Assembly: GCA_046297695.1 (NCBI GenBank) | Contig: JBKBHF010000002.1 | Span: 62,001-126,000 of the forward strand | DNA from: Permianibacter sp046297695 | Lineage (GTDB): Bacteria > Pseudomonadota > Gammaproteobacteria > Enterobacterales > Permianibacteraceae | Reading direction: 5' to 3' | DNA length: 64,000 nucleotides | Shown here: piece by piece, positions 1 to 8,656 of the stretch | Position numbering within the stretch: position 1 is the first letter of the stretch | Layout: each line of letters begins with the position of its first letter | Translations under genes and position numbers: made by a program | Notes under the pieces: model-generated | The model's input: only the letters and a program-made list of their open reading frames with translations | Databases searched by the model: none | Told to the model about the DNA's origin: nothing

Positions 1-542
1 AAATGCAGGAACTGTCGGGTCAAATAATCCGGATGCTGGCCGCTCAGCTTCGGCGCATTGAGCGCGGCAATGCCCTCGGCTTTGCCGCCGTGGCAGGCCG
101 AGCAGATGCCGTTGTAGTAATTGCGACCCGCCGTGAGATCAGCGCCGGCCATCTTGACGGGCGCCGGTTTTGGTACCGGCATTTTCCCGATCGCCTCGAC
201 CAGTTCCCGCAGCGCGTTATCGTCGAGCGAGCGCACCGAGGCCCGCATCACGGCACCGATAAGATCATCCGGATGCGCGCCGCGGACCCCGTCACGAAAA
301 TGTTGCAGCTGGCGCAACAGGTATGGCGCATCGAGCCCCGCCAGCGCCGGGGCATTGGCACCGACATTGCCCTCGCCTTGCTTGCCATGACAGCTGCTGC
401 ACGTGCTGTACAGGCGCATACCGGAACTGTCGGCGCCGACCGGCCCTGCCAGTGCCAGTAGCAGCAACAAGCCCAGCCAGCCACTGGATGCCGGCAGCCC
501 GCCGCGACGCTCCCCCCCGCCCCGTGCCGCTCCGTATTGCAT
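1..542 (-). CDS. Tandem di-heme cytochrome c (c4-like), C-terminus cut by window edge
   Basis: A frame open from ATG 542 to the left edge gives 180 residues: a hydrophobic signal peptide (about residues 21-37) and two class I cytochrome c modules. Heme attachment motifs CSSCH (48-52) and CSACH (147-151) are each followed by the usual Gly-rich segment. This two-fold layout matches cytochrome c4-type periplasmic electron carriers, which usually pass electrons to terminal oxidases. A GAGG Shine-Dalgarno lies about 7 nt before the ATG. The gene diverges from the TonB receptor. The last part is outside the window, so total length and any membrane anchor are unknown. The heme motifs make the family certain; the precise partner is inference. 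Confidence 0.88.
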   Translation of the reverse strand, partial: MQYGAARGGGERRGGLPASSGWLGLLLLLALAGPVGADSSGMRLYSTCSSCHGKQGEGNVGANAPALAGLDAPYLLRQLQHFRDGVRGAHPDDLIGAVMRASVRSLDDNALRELVEAIGKMPVPKPAPVKMAGADLTAGRNYYNGICSACHGGKAEGIAALNAPKLSGQHPDYLTRQFLH

Positions 543-693
543 CTTTCCGCCTCAATTATTTAGCTCTTTAGTGCGAGATAGTAATGAGCCGAATAAGCCC
601 CTGCAAGCATTACGGCTTCTTGCTGCGCTGCAATAAAAATTCCCGACACGACAATCACTTGGCTTTTGCATGTGATCAAATGTGCAAGAAATG

Positions 694-707
694 GTCTGAC
701 CTCAGAC
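694..707. promoter_or_regulatory. Palindrome in the leader of the TonB receptor (candidate operator)
   Basis: GTCTGA-CC-TCAGAC forms 6-bp perfect arms around a 2-bp centre. The flanks (AATG on the left, ATT on the right) nearly extend the symmetry. It lies about 85-98 bp before the receptor start in an otherwise non-coding 249-bp gap, as expected for a dimeric repressor or activator site. The cognate regulator cannot be named from sequence. Confidence 0.4.
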
Positions 708-747
708 ATTCCGATTGCGAAAGCGCAAACACATGCGGTATCAAATC

Positions 748-761
748 AGGACTTAAGTCCT
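748..761. promoter_or_regulatory. Perfect 14-bp palindrome in the receptor 5' leader
   Basis: AGGACTTAAGTCCT is its own reverse complement. It lies 31 bp before the TonB receptor start, just upstream of an A-rich stretch and the GCAGGAGCC ribosome binding site. It could be a protein-binding site or a small RNA hairpin near the ribosome landing region. It is the second symmetric element in the same leader. Confidence 0.4.
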
Positions 762-791
762 AATAAAAAACAACAACGCAGGAGCCTCGCC

Positions 792-3383
792 ATGTCGAAG
801 AACAAGAGCCACCGCCAGCTGTCGTCCACGTCCCGGTTTCGCCCGGCCACGCTGCGCCTGGCCATATTGACCGGCCTGTTGCCCCTGTCGGCGCTGGCCG
901 CGGAGCCGGAAACCACGGACAGCGAAAGCGCCAGCAAGAACGCCGCCGATGCGGTCATCGAGGTCACCGCACAGAAACGCACCGAACGCATCCAGGACGT
1001 GCCGATCACGATGAATGCCTACTCGGAAGAAACCACCCGTAACCTCGGTGCGCTGAACATCAAGGACCTGGGCGACATCACCCCGGGCATGGACGCCAGC
1101 AACCTGTCGGTGACCCAGCCGCGCTTCAACTTGCGCGGCATCGGCACCACCGATTTTGGTATCGGTTCCGATCCGGCGGTTGCGGTCTACATCGACGGCG
1201 TCTATGTCGGCCGCAGCGGCGCCGCCCAGATGAATTTCAACGACATTGCCCGGGTCGAAATTTTGAAAGGTCCGCAGGGCACGCTGTTCGGCCGCAATGC
1301 CGGTGCCGGCGCCATCCACATCATCACCAAGAAACCGGGCGAAGAAACCGGCGGCAACCTGCGCGCGACCATTGGCGACTACGGCCGCCAGACCATCGAA
1401 GGAGCGGTCAACTTCTCCAACGACAGCGATCTGCATGGCCGGGTGTCGTTTGTCGACCACCAGCGTGACGGCTACATCGACCAGGACGGCAGCCAGGACA
1501 AGCTCGCCAACGAGAACAGCAGCGGCCTGCGCGCCCAGCTGCTGTGGAATGCCGGCCCCGATACCGATGTGCTGTTCCGCGCCGAGGCAGAAGCCACCGA
1601 TCAGGATGCGATTCAGGGCGCCAGCACCAACTGCGCGATCTCGAACTGCGATCCGTTTGGCGCCATCGCCACCGATCTGCCGCAGGAAGAAGTGCGAGAC
1701 TTGTGGGGCACCAGCGTCGAGATCGAACACCGGATGGAAAACAGCACGTTCACCTCGATCACGGCCTACCGCAGCTTCGACAGCAACAACTACGAAGAGG
1801 AAGACGGCAGCGCCGATCCGCGCTTCAACCTCGCCACCAACAACGTCGAGGAGTTCTCCGCCTTCAGCCAGGAACTGCGCTGGACCGGCAGCAACGACAA
1901 GCTCAGGTGGTCACTCGGCGCGATGTTCGCCGATGAAAAAGCCAAGCAGACCCACAACGTCCATGCCAGCACCGATGCCCTCGACTCGTTCTTCCTGTTC
2001 GAGGCACTTACTGGCAACGGCGTTCCGATGAATGTTGCCGGCGAAATGATCCCCGGCGTTCCGGCTGGCTTCGGCATCGGCGGTTTCTTTTACCAAGCCT
2101 TGAATCCGCTGCTGATTGCCAATGGCCTGCCCAACGGCTGGGATGATCTGGCCGCCATGATCGGTTTGCCCACCGGGCTCGCCGCCGCCACTGCTTACGC
2201 TAATCTCAATCTCGGTGTGCCGTGGCTCGAACAAATGCACGATGAAGGCAATTTCAGAAGCTACGCCGTTTATGCCGACTTCACCTGGTCCGTCACCGAC
2301 AGGCTCGACATCACGCTGGGCGTGCGCCATACCATTGACAAGAAAACCTTTGAAGTCGAATCCAGTTATACAAACTTTCTGGATCTGACCGGTGGCGAGG
2401 TCGGCCTCGGTACGGTCCTGAACTGCGGCGGCCCGGCCACCGGCTGCTTCGATGCTGGCGGCGGAAATTATGTGTATCTGGTAGACAACCCGTTGAACCT
2501 TTCACCGCTGGCGGCACAGCCGATTCCATTTGGTCTGGTGTTTGCCGAAGAGATTCCCGGCATCAAAAACAACAACGACTGGGAAGCCACCACGCCACGG
2601 CTGGTCATCGACTATGAATGGTCACCGAATGTCATGACCTTCATCAGCGCCGCCAATGGCTTCAAATCCGGCGGCTACAACAGCCTCGGCGCCGACACTG
2701 ATAACAATCGGCTGGAAACATTCGACCCGGAAGACATCTGGAACTATGAGGTCGGTTTGAAATCGAGCTGGGCTGACAACGCCTTCGTGTTCAACATCTC
2801 GGCCTTCCAGTACGACTACACTGACATGCAGGTGCTGATCCTGTCGGGTCTGCCCGGCACCATACCGACCTACAACATCGGCAATGCTGACGCCGAAGGC
2901 GACGGGTTTGAAGCCGAATTCCGCTGGCAGCTGACCGACAGCTTTGCGCTGCATGGTAACTTTTCGGAGCTGGATACCGAGTACACCAAGTACGACATCA
3001 CTCAGTTCCCGGGCCAAACGGCAGAGGATGATCTGACCGGCAAGCCGATGAGCGAAACGCCGGACAAATGGAACCTCGGCTTCAGCTATTCAACCAGCCT
3101 GGGGGATGGCGATCTCGTCTGGTACCTGAACAACACCCACACCGGCGAACAAATCAGCCGCAGCGGTGGGTATGACATCGAGATCGGCGGTTACGATCTG
3201 GTCAACACCCGCATCAGCTACATGCCGAGCCATGGCAACTGGGAGCTGGCCATCGAAGCGCAAAACCTGCTCGATGAGGAATACATCATCAGCGCCGGCG
3301 GTCTGGGTGATCAGCTCGGTTCGCCGCTGACCCGGCGTGGCAAACCGAAGATGATTGCGGTCAGTGCCAACTTCCTGTTCTGA
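792..3383 (+). CDS. TonB-dependent outer-membrane receptor
   Basis: An 863-residue protein with a signal peptide (cleavage expected after Ala-Leu-Ala-Ala, about residue 37), a TonB-box-like segment AVIEVTAQ (54-61), a plug domain (about 65-180, with the typical LKGPQGTLFGRNAGAGAI region) and a long beta-barrel ending in Phe (ANFLF). It should import a large substrate such as an iron chelate, cobalamin or glycan through the outer membrane, powered by TonB-ExbBD. An open frame extends to 666, but ATG 792 is preferred: AGGAG lies just upstream and the signal peptide then has normal length. No ligand-specific neighbour (siderophore or sugar genes) is present, so the substrate is unknown. Confidence 0.92.
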   Translation: MSKNKSHRQLSSTSRFRPATLRLAILTGLLPLSALAAEPETTDSESASKNAADAVIEVTAQKRTERIQDVPITMNAYSEETTRNLGALNIKDLGDITPGMDASNLSVTQPRFNLRGIGTTDFGIGSDPAVAVYIDGVYVGRSGAAQMNFNDIARVEILKGPQGTLFGRNAGAGAIHIITKKPGEETGGNLRATIGDYGRQTIEGAVNFSNDSDLHGRVSFVDHQRDGYIDQDGSQDKLANENSSGLRAQLLWNAGPDTDVLFRAEAEATDQDAIQGASTNCAISNCDPFGAIATDLPQEEVRDLWGTSVEIEHRMENSTFTSITAYRSFDSNNYEEEDGSADPRFNLATNNVEEFSAFSQELRWTGSNDKLRWSLGAMFADEKAKQTHNVHASTDALDSFFLFEALTGNGVPMNVAGEMIPGVPAGFGIGGFFYQALNPLLIANGLPNGWDDLAAMIGLPTGLAAATAYANLNLGVPWLEQMHDEGNFRSYAVYADFTWSVTDRLDITLGVRHTIDKKTFEVESSYTNFLDLTGGEVGLGTVLNCGGPATGCFDAGGGNYVYLVDNPLNLSPLAAQPIPFGLVFAEEIPGIKNNNDWEATTPRLVIDYEWSPNVMTFISAANGFKSGGYNSLGADTDNNRLETFDPEDIWNYEVGLKSSWADNAFVFNISAFQYDYTDMQVLILSGLPGTIPTYNIGNADAEGDGFEAEFRWQLTDSFALHGNFSELDTEYTKYDITQFPGQTAEDDLTGKPMSETPDKWNLGFSYSTSLGDGDLVWYLNNTHTGEQISRSGGYDIEIGGYDLVNTRISYMPSHGNWELAIEAQNLLDEEYIISAGGLGDQLGSPLTRRGKPKMIAVSANFLF

Positions 3384-3402
3384 TTGCCTGTACAGACACA
3401 AC

Positions 3403-3426
3403 AAGGGCCGCTTCAGCGGCCCTTTT
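3403..3426. terminator. Bidirectional rho-independent terminator
   Basis: AAGGGCCGC-TTCA-GCGGCCCTT is a 9-bp perfect stem with a tetraloop and T-rich flank (CCTTTTCTTT). It lies between the converging TonB receptor and amidotransferase genes and can stop transcripts from both sides. Confidence 0.85.
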
Positions 3427-3446
3427 CTTTGGTTCATTGCCAATGC

Positions 3447-4169
3447 TTAGCGGCGAAGCGCCTGCAGCCACGTCGTGTAAATCCTGTCCGCCACCTGCTG
3501 ACTGGCCTGCAGTCGCGCCGCCAGCGCTGCCAGAATCTGTTCACCATGCTGGACACTCGGCACACCGGCGCAGGCATCAATTTCATCGTGATGCTGCTCG
3601 ACCCAAATCCGCACTTTCTCCGCCTTCACCTCGCAGTGAAACTGCATGCCAAAATGAATGCTGTCATAAGAATAGGCTTGGTGCGGGCAGGCTTCCGTCT
3701 CGGCCAGCCACTGCGCACCCGCAGGAATCGAAAAGCTCTCGCCGTGCCATTGAAACAGCGGCAGCTCCTCCAGATGACCAAACCAGCGAGCACTCTCGGC
3801 GGATGGCCGCACTGCTACCCGACTCCAACCGATTTCCGGTTGCGGCGAGGCTTGCACCGTACCGCCAAGCGCCTTGGCCATCAACTGGCCGCCCAGACAA
3901 TGCCCAATCACCGGTACGGCCGCATCAAACGCATCGCGTGCCAGCGCAATCTGCTGATTGATCCATGGCAAGCGCGAACCGTCGTTGGCGCTCATTGGCC
4001 CGCCGAGCAAGCAAATGCCGGCGTAGTCGCGCGCACGCGCCGGTACCGGCTCATCCCGGTCCATGCGCCGCAGTTCATGCGCCAGCCCTTCGCGCTGCAG
4101 AAAGTCCAGAAAATGATCCGGCGTGTCATGCCATGACTGTTGCAGGATCAGTACCGGTTTGCCTGACAT
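3447..4169 (-). CDS. Class I glutamine amidotransferase family protein
   Basis: A 240-residue protein with the GATase-1 nucleophile elbow GHCLGGQL (Cys at residue 91), the upstream LLGGPMS oxyanion segment, and a late FGMQFHCEV segment supplying the catalytic His and Glu. It is a stand-alone amidotransferase of the GMP-synthase-like type, related to proteins that release ammonia from glutamine or cleave gamma-glutamyl bonds. The substrate is not predictable. ATG 4169 is chosen because GAGG lies 8 nt upstream; ATG 4175 is two codons earlier but too close to it. It follows the SDR remnant by a few bases, so it was probably second in a two-gene operon. Confidence 0.85.
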   Translation of the reverse strand: MSGKPVLILQQSWHDTPDHFLDFLQREGLAHELRRMDRDEPVPARARDYAGICLLGGPMSANDGSRLPWINQQIALARDAFDAAVPVIGHCLGGQLMAKALGGTVQASPQPEIGWSRVAVRPSAESARWFGHLEELPLFQWHGESFSIPAGAQWLAETEACPHQAYSYDSIHFGMQFHCEVKAEKVRIWVEQHHDEIDACAGVPSVQHGEQILAALAARLQASQQVADRIYTTWLQALRR

Positions 4170-4178
4170 GATCATGCC

Positions 4179-4481
4179 TCACTGCTGAGCCGGTTCCGGC
4201 GGATGCGCCGTACCCGCCAGCATGCCACCATCGATCGAAAGCTCGCTGCCGTTGATATACGCCGCTTCATCGGAGGCCAGCAACAGCGCGAGCGCGGCCA
4301 CCTCCTCCGGCTGACCAAAGCGCCGCATCGGGCAATCGCTGACAAAAGCCTGCATGCGCTGCTCGCGATCCGGGCCGTTGCCGAGCATCGCCTCCGACAT
4401 CGGCGTCAGAATCGCCGCGCCGATACCTCGCGCGGCGCCGGTGACCAGCGCCACCTTGCCCGCAAGCCGTCCCATGTTCAT
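4179..4481 (-). pseudogene. Short-chain dehydrogenase remnant with in-frame internal deletion
   Basis: About 100 residues remain of a family that is normally near 250. The N-terminus (GKVALVTGAARGIGAAI) holds the Rossmann TGxxxGIG dinucleotide motif and is joined directly to a typical SDR C-terminus (LTPMSEAML to YINGSELSIDGGM). The whole middle is missing, including the NNAG motif and the Ser-Tyr-Lys catalytic residues. The join is in frame and falls at GGCGCGGCGATT, which resembles the codons expected at both break points and so fits a microhomology deletion. A short protein could still be made, but it cannot be an active dehydrogenase. An upstream TTG at 4487 could also start it. Confidence 0.8.
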
Positions 4482-4487
4482 CCCCAA

Positions 4488-4714
4488 TCTTCACACCACT
4501 GCGCAATAGTAACGGCAAAACATTTCGAAGCCGCTATGACACCGACCGTTTGTCGCGCCACTTGCGGTTCGAAAAAGTCTTCAGCCCTCTCATCTGACCC
4601 CGTTACGTTGGCCGGGATGCTTGACATTCGGCAGGCGATATCTCTGGCACAACACAGCACATCAAAACCTTGAAAAGCACGCCCTTGCTCTGCGACAGCA
4701 GCATGACTCCATCC
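4488..4714. other. Non-coding gap after the Pel operon
   Basis: This 227-bp stretch lies between pelG and the SDR remnant, both on the minus strand. I see no convincing gene, no strong hairpin with a T-tract, and no clear promoter, so pel transcription may run on toward the downstream genes. Confidence 0.4.
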
Positions 4715-6085
4715 TTAACGCTGCAACATGAAGGTTTCGTATTCCAGTCGGCGAAGTTTGCGTGCCAGGACAAAGAAACCGAGGAAGGCGGTCAGCGTCA
4801 CCGACAAGGCAAAGCCGTAGCCAAAGGTTTCGGCGCCAAGCAACAGCGTTGCCCAGGTAAACACGATGTTGGTCAGCAGAAACACCACCGACAGCATCAG
4901 CACTTCTCGGCGAGCATCAAGGTAGAACATCACGTTCAGGATGGCCATCAGCAGCACCTGCACACTGACGGCGACGACATCGATGTAGAACAGGTGGATG
5001 TAGAGCGGCGAGATGCCGATGGCCTGCAGCAGATCGCGGCCCCAGAGCAGGCACAGCACTACGGTCAAACCCTGCACCTTGAAGATTTCGTAAATGCCCT
5101 GACGGGCGGTGTAGACCATCTGGTCCTTGCGATATTCGATGTGCATCAGGGTATCGCCTTCGCGCACGGCGCGGTAAAAGCGATCGTATTGTTCGGCGAA
5201 ATCGGCTTCCATGCGGACCAGGAACACCGCCATGCCAGGCAGAATGAAGAGATAAGCGAGGAAAATCGGCAGGTCGTAAATGATCGACGCGCGCAGCGGG
5301 CCGATGATGCTCTCTGACGTGTACGGCACGAACCAGAAAATGAACTTGTCGGCCCAGACCGCGAGGTTGTACAGCACGCCCATGGCGAACAGGCTGTAGA
5401 ACGCCTTGCGCTGATCGAGGAAGTCAAAGCGCAGCAGCGATTGACCGGGGTACTCACGCACGACATGGTGCAGGAAGGCGAATAGCAAACCGGCATGGCC
5501 GACCAGAATGCCGGTGAGCAAACCTTCCAGGCCAAAGCCGGCGAGCAGCATCGATACCAGAATCGCCAGCAGGTAGCCGGCCGCCAGCGTCCGAACGATG
5601 CGCTGATAGGCTTTCATGCCGGACAGAAAAATCAGCACCAGCCAGAGGTTGCAGACCACGACGAAATTGGCGATCAGCAAGACGCGCAGAAATGCGCTGC
5701 CATCGAAGCTGAACAGCACGAATGCAGCAGACAGCAGCGCCGACACGACCGTAGTGAGCAGCAAGGCGCCGAGCAAGTTGGGCAATACGATGCGCGGCTC
5801 GCGTGCGTACAAGCGGTCGGCGACAAAGCGGGTGAACATCAGCTGCATGCCACCGGTGAGGATCAGCGAACAGGCCATCAGATAGGTGACGCAGATCTGG
5901 AACTGGTTGACCGCCTGCTGCTCGGTGCCGAGTGCAACCGACAGCAAGCCGATCGCCATGACCCCAAGAATCGACAGCACCCAGGGCCCGCCGCTGATGA
6001 GACCGGCATACCCATAGGCCTTCAGCACGGCGAAAAAGCTGTCGCGCTCCAGAATGCGGCGAATCTCAAACCCGATACCGGCCAT
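4715..6085 (-). CDS. pelG: Pel polysaccharide inner-membrane transporter PelG
   Basis: A 456-residue polytopic protein with about a dozen hydrophobic segments and the PelG-type N-terminus (MAGIGFEIRRILERDS, then GYAGLISGGPWVLSI). PelG belongs to the MOP/Wzx-like superfamily. With PelD, PelE and PelF it forms the inner-membrane synthase-transport complex that moves the growing galactosamine-rich Pel chain into the periplasm. It starts 3 nt after the pelF stop, so it is translationally tied to it, and it is the last gene of the pel operon. Length and sequence are normal for the family. Confidence 0.93.
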   Translation of the reverse strand: MAGIGFEIRRILERDSFFAVLKAYGYAGLISGGPWVLSILGVMAIGLLSVALGTEQQAVNQFQICVTYLMACSLILTGGMQLMFTRFVADRLYAREPRIVLPNLLGALLLTTVVSALLSAAFVLFSFDGSAFLRVLLIANFVVVCNLWLVLIFLSGMKAYQRIVRTLAAGYLLAILVSMLLAGFGLEGLLTGILVGHAGLLFAFLHHVVREYPGQSLLRFDFLDQRKAFYSLFAMGVLYNLAVWADKFIFWFVPYTSESIIGPLRASIIYDLPIFLAYLFILPGMAVFLVRMEADFAEQYDRFYRAVREGDTLMHIEYRKDQMVYTARQGIYEIFKVQGLTVVLCLLWGRDLLQAIGISPLYIHLFYIDVVAVSVQVLLMAILNVMFYLDARREVLMLSVVFLLTNIVFTWATLLLGAETFGYGFALSVTLTAFLGFFVLARKLRRLEYETFMLQR

Positions 6086-6088
6086 GGT

Positions 6089-7648
6089 TCAACGCTCCAC
6101 CGTTGGCGTCGCTTCGGCCGCCTGACCGGCGAGCGTCTGCTGATACAGTTCGCGATAGGCGCGAAACATCATCCGATCGTCGTAATACTTTTCCACCCGT
6201 TTCAAACCGGCCTGCTGTGCCGCCTGCCAGCGGGCCGGATCGTTGAGCAAAGCCAGTGCGGCCTGCGCCGTGCTTTCCGGATCGGCAATGGTGACGACGG
6301 CGCCGGCACTGCCGAGCGCCTTGTCTTCCGGCGTGCTGCCCTCGATCAATTCACGGCAGGAACCGACATCGGTGGCGACGCAGGGCACGCCGCTGGCAAA
6401 CGCTTCCAGCAACACCAGCGGCAGCGCTTCGCTGATGGAGGTCAGCATCATCAATCCGAGCTGCGGCAGAATCTCAGCGACATTCTGGAAACCGAGAAAC
6501 TTGACGTTGGTCTGCAAGCCAAGACTCTCGACCAGATCCTTGCATTCCTGCACATAGGCCGGGTCTTCGTCTTCCGGGCCAATCAACCAGCCTTCGGCGT
6601 CGGGTCGCTCATTGACGACGACCCGCATCATCCGGACGAAGGTCTTGATGTCCTTGATCGGCACGATGCGGCCGATGAGTCCCAGCACCGGCGGGATGCC
6701 GTCCGGTCGTTTCTGCAAGGCGCTCGCATAGCGTTGCAGGTTGATGCCGTTGGTGATGACCTGGGTTCGCTCCGCCAGCGCACCATCGGCGATCTGGCGC
6801 AGCCGGTTACCCTCGTACAGCGACACGATCGGTTCGGCCTGCGAATAGGCGATGCGACCGATTTGTTCGAAGAACCTGATCCACAGGCCGCGGATGTAGC
6901 CCATCTCGTCGTGCAGGGTATTGCTGACGTCGTCGTTGTGATCGCGGATCCAGGTGGCCTGGGCCAGATCGATCTTGCGCTCCTTGGTGTAGATGCCGTG
7001 CTCGGTCAGCGCAAACGGGATCTTGCGCTGCAAGCGGATCATGGCGCCCAGCAGGCCGGCGTAACCGGTCGAGATCGAATGCACCATCCGTACCGGCGGT
7101 AGTTTGCGGGCGATGTCGGCCAGCACGAACAGCGGCGTGTGCATCGTGCGCACCGCCCAGAAGTAATCGACGAAACTCGGCTCGGTGCAACGTTGGCGGT
7201 ACTGTTCGGAAACGTAGTTATAAGACGCTTCCGAGAACAGGAAATCGCTCTTGCTGATGCCGTCGGGACCGCCAAGCGTCGCGAAAGCTTTCAGCAGGTC
7301 GATCATCGACAAGGTATTGCCGCTGGTCGGTGTTGCCCGCATCTGTTCGTGCAGCGCTGCCATGTCCGCGAAAGCAGCCGGATCACCCTTGCGCGCCTTC
7401 GGCGTGTGCTTGGTGTTGTCAAGCAGGTAATGCGTTTCAAAATGACTGACGTTGGCCGGAAACTGGTATTGCGCCTTGCCGTACAGCGACGGTTCACCGC
7501 CGATGAAAATCACCGCAAAACGGAATTCCGGCAGCCCGGAAATGATCTGATGCACCCAGCTGGAAACACCCCCACGGACAAAGGGATAGGTGCCTTCAAG
7601 CAACAAGGCAATGTCAGCCACGGGTGTGGCGTGTGGAGCCGCCGTCAT
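6089..7648 (-). CDS. pelF: Pel polysaccharide glycosyltransferase PelF
   Basis: A 519-residue cytoplasmic GT4-type (GT-B fold) glycosyltransferase. The family signature LLLEGTYPFVRGGVSSWVHQ lies near the N-terminus, and the C-terminal half has the EX7E nucleotide-sugar motif (SEALPLVLLEAF) followed by GVPCVATDVGSCRELIEG. PelF polymerises UDP-activated sugars into Pel. The chosen ATG overlaps the pelE stop by one base (TGATG), which fits family starts; an open frame 33 nt longer lies inside pelE. It lies between pelE and pelG as in Pseudomonas aeruginosa. Confidence 0.94.
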   Translation of the reverse strand: MTAAPHATPVADIALLLEGTYPFVRGGVSSWVHQIISGLPEFRFAVIFIGGEPSLYGKAQYQFPANVSHFETHYLLDNTKHTPKARKGDPAAFADMAALHEQMRATPTSGNTLSMIDLLKAFATLGGPDGISKSDFLFSEASYNYVSEQYRQRCTEPSFVDYFWAVRTMHTPLFVLADIARKLPPVRMVHSISTGYAGLLGAMIRLQRKIPFALTEHGIYTKERKIDLAQATWIRDHNDDVSNTLHDEMGYIRGLWIRFFEQIGRIAYSQAEPIVSLYEGNRLRQIADGALAERTQVITNGINLQRYASALQKRPDGIPPVLGLIGRIVPIKDIKTFVRMMRVVVNERPDAEGWLIGPEDEDPAYVQECKDLVESLGLQTNVKFLGFQNVAEILPQLGLMMLTSISEALPLVLLEAFASGVPCVATDVGSCRELIEGSTPEDKALGSAGAVVTIADPESTAQAALALLNDPARWQAAQQAGLKRVEKYYDDRMMFRAYRELYQQTLAGQAAEATPTVER

Positions 7649-8655
7649 CACCGCACCTCCGCCGATTCCGGCAACCACCACGCTCGCACCGACGCCAGCG
7701 CACTGCCCTGCTCGGCTGGCCGGCTGTCGCGCGCCAGCAGCGCAGCGATGTCGGCAAAGCGGCGCTGACGAAACGCCAGCTCAGCCTGCCAGGGCGCCAG
7801 CACCGCCGGCGCGACACCGATCTGTTCGGCCCGTTGCAGCGCCTCAGTCGCCGCATCATCATCGCCTTGCTCCAGCGCAATGCGCACGGCGAGCACGTAC
7901 AGATCCGCGCTGCCGTGCTGCGCCAACGCAGCATCAACGTGCTGGCGCGCTGACTGCAGCCAATGGGCGCGCACGGCGCCCTGCACCAGACCGTTGTAAA
8001 CCAGCTCCCAGCAATAGCCGGCCAGTTGCCGATGCAACTCCGCTCGTCGTGCCGGCGGCGTGTCATCGAGTTCGGATGTCAATTCCTGGACGCGCTCGGT
8101 CAACTGCTTTTCCCGACCATCGAGCATCGCATAGGCAAGCAAACGCACATCATCAACCCGGTCTTTGAGCGCGATTTGCCATACCGGCACGGCATCGCGC
8201 ACCGGCATGTGGCGAGTCGCCATCACCGCCTTCAAGCGTTTCAGCGGCTTGTCGGAAAAGCGCAGGATCTGGCGCAGCGCACCGCTGCTATACGGTGGTG
8301 TCGCGAAGACTTGCGGCGGTTGAAACGGCAGTTCGGGCACGCCAACGAGCCGAAGGTTCAGCTGCCGACGCGAACGCGGCAAGCGCAAGGCGCCAACCAG
8401 CCCCCACAGCAAACCAATGGCGCCAACCAGCGGCATCAACAGCAACATGCCCTGCAGAAAACGCATGCTGTCGCGCGCCGGCACCCGGTAACGACGTGGC
8501 AGCAGGTGCCAGCAGGCACGCGCCAGCAGTGGCGTTGCAGCCGTGTGCAGCAGCGCATAAACGAGCAGCGCCAAACCGGTTGGCTGCAGCAGGATCAGAG
8601 CGGCGACGCTGAACAATTCCAGCGCCAATGCCAACCACCACCACGCACGCGACAT
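7648..8655 (-). CDS. pelE: Pel inner-membrane TPR protein PelE
   Basis: A 335-residue protein with two N-terminal membrane helices (about residues 3-45 and 68-92) and a helical, TPR-like cytoplasmic C-terminal half rich in Ala, Arg and Gln. Position between pelD and pelF, size (about 330 residues in P. aeruginosa) and this layout identify it. PelE is known to bridge PelD, PelF and PelG. ATG 8655 lies 1 nt after the pelD stop, and the stop overlaps the pelF start, so it is tightly coupled on both sides. Sequence conservation is lower than for PelF or PelG, so identification leans on context. Confidence 0.86.
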   Translation of the reverse strand: MSRAWWWLALALELFSVAALILLQPTGLALLVYALLHTAATPLLARACWHLLPRRYRVPARDSMRFLQGMLLLMPLVGAIGLLWGLVGALRLPRSRRQLNLRLVGVPELPFQPPQVFATPPYSSGALRQILRFSDKPLKRLKAVMATRHMPVRDAVPVWQIALKDRVDDVRLLAYAMLDGREKQLTERVQELTSELDDTPPARRAELHRQLAGYCWELVYNGLVQGAVRAHWLQSARQHVDAALAQHGSADLYVLAVRIALEQGDDDAATEALQRAEQIGVAPAVLAPWQAELAFRQRRFADIAALLARDSRPAEQGSALASVRAWWLPESAEVR

Positions 8656-8656
8656 G

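Noticed and set aside
753..1730. Long open antisense frame (325 codons) inside the TonB receptor
   Set aside because: Reading is opposite to a clear barrel protein; no domain or ribosome site; typical of high-GC third positions.
5495..7102. 535-codon open frame on the plus strand across pelG and pelF
   Set aside because: Low-complexity Gln/His/Arg-rich translation without motifs; mirror image of real pel genes.
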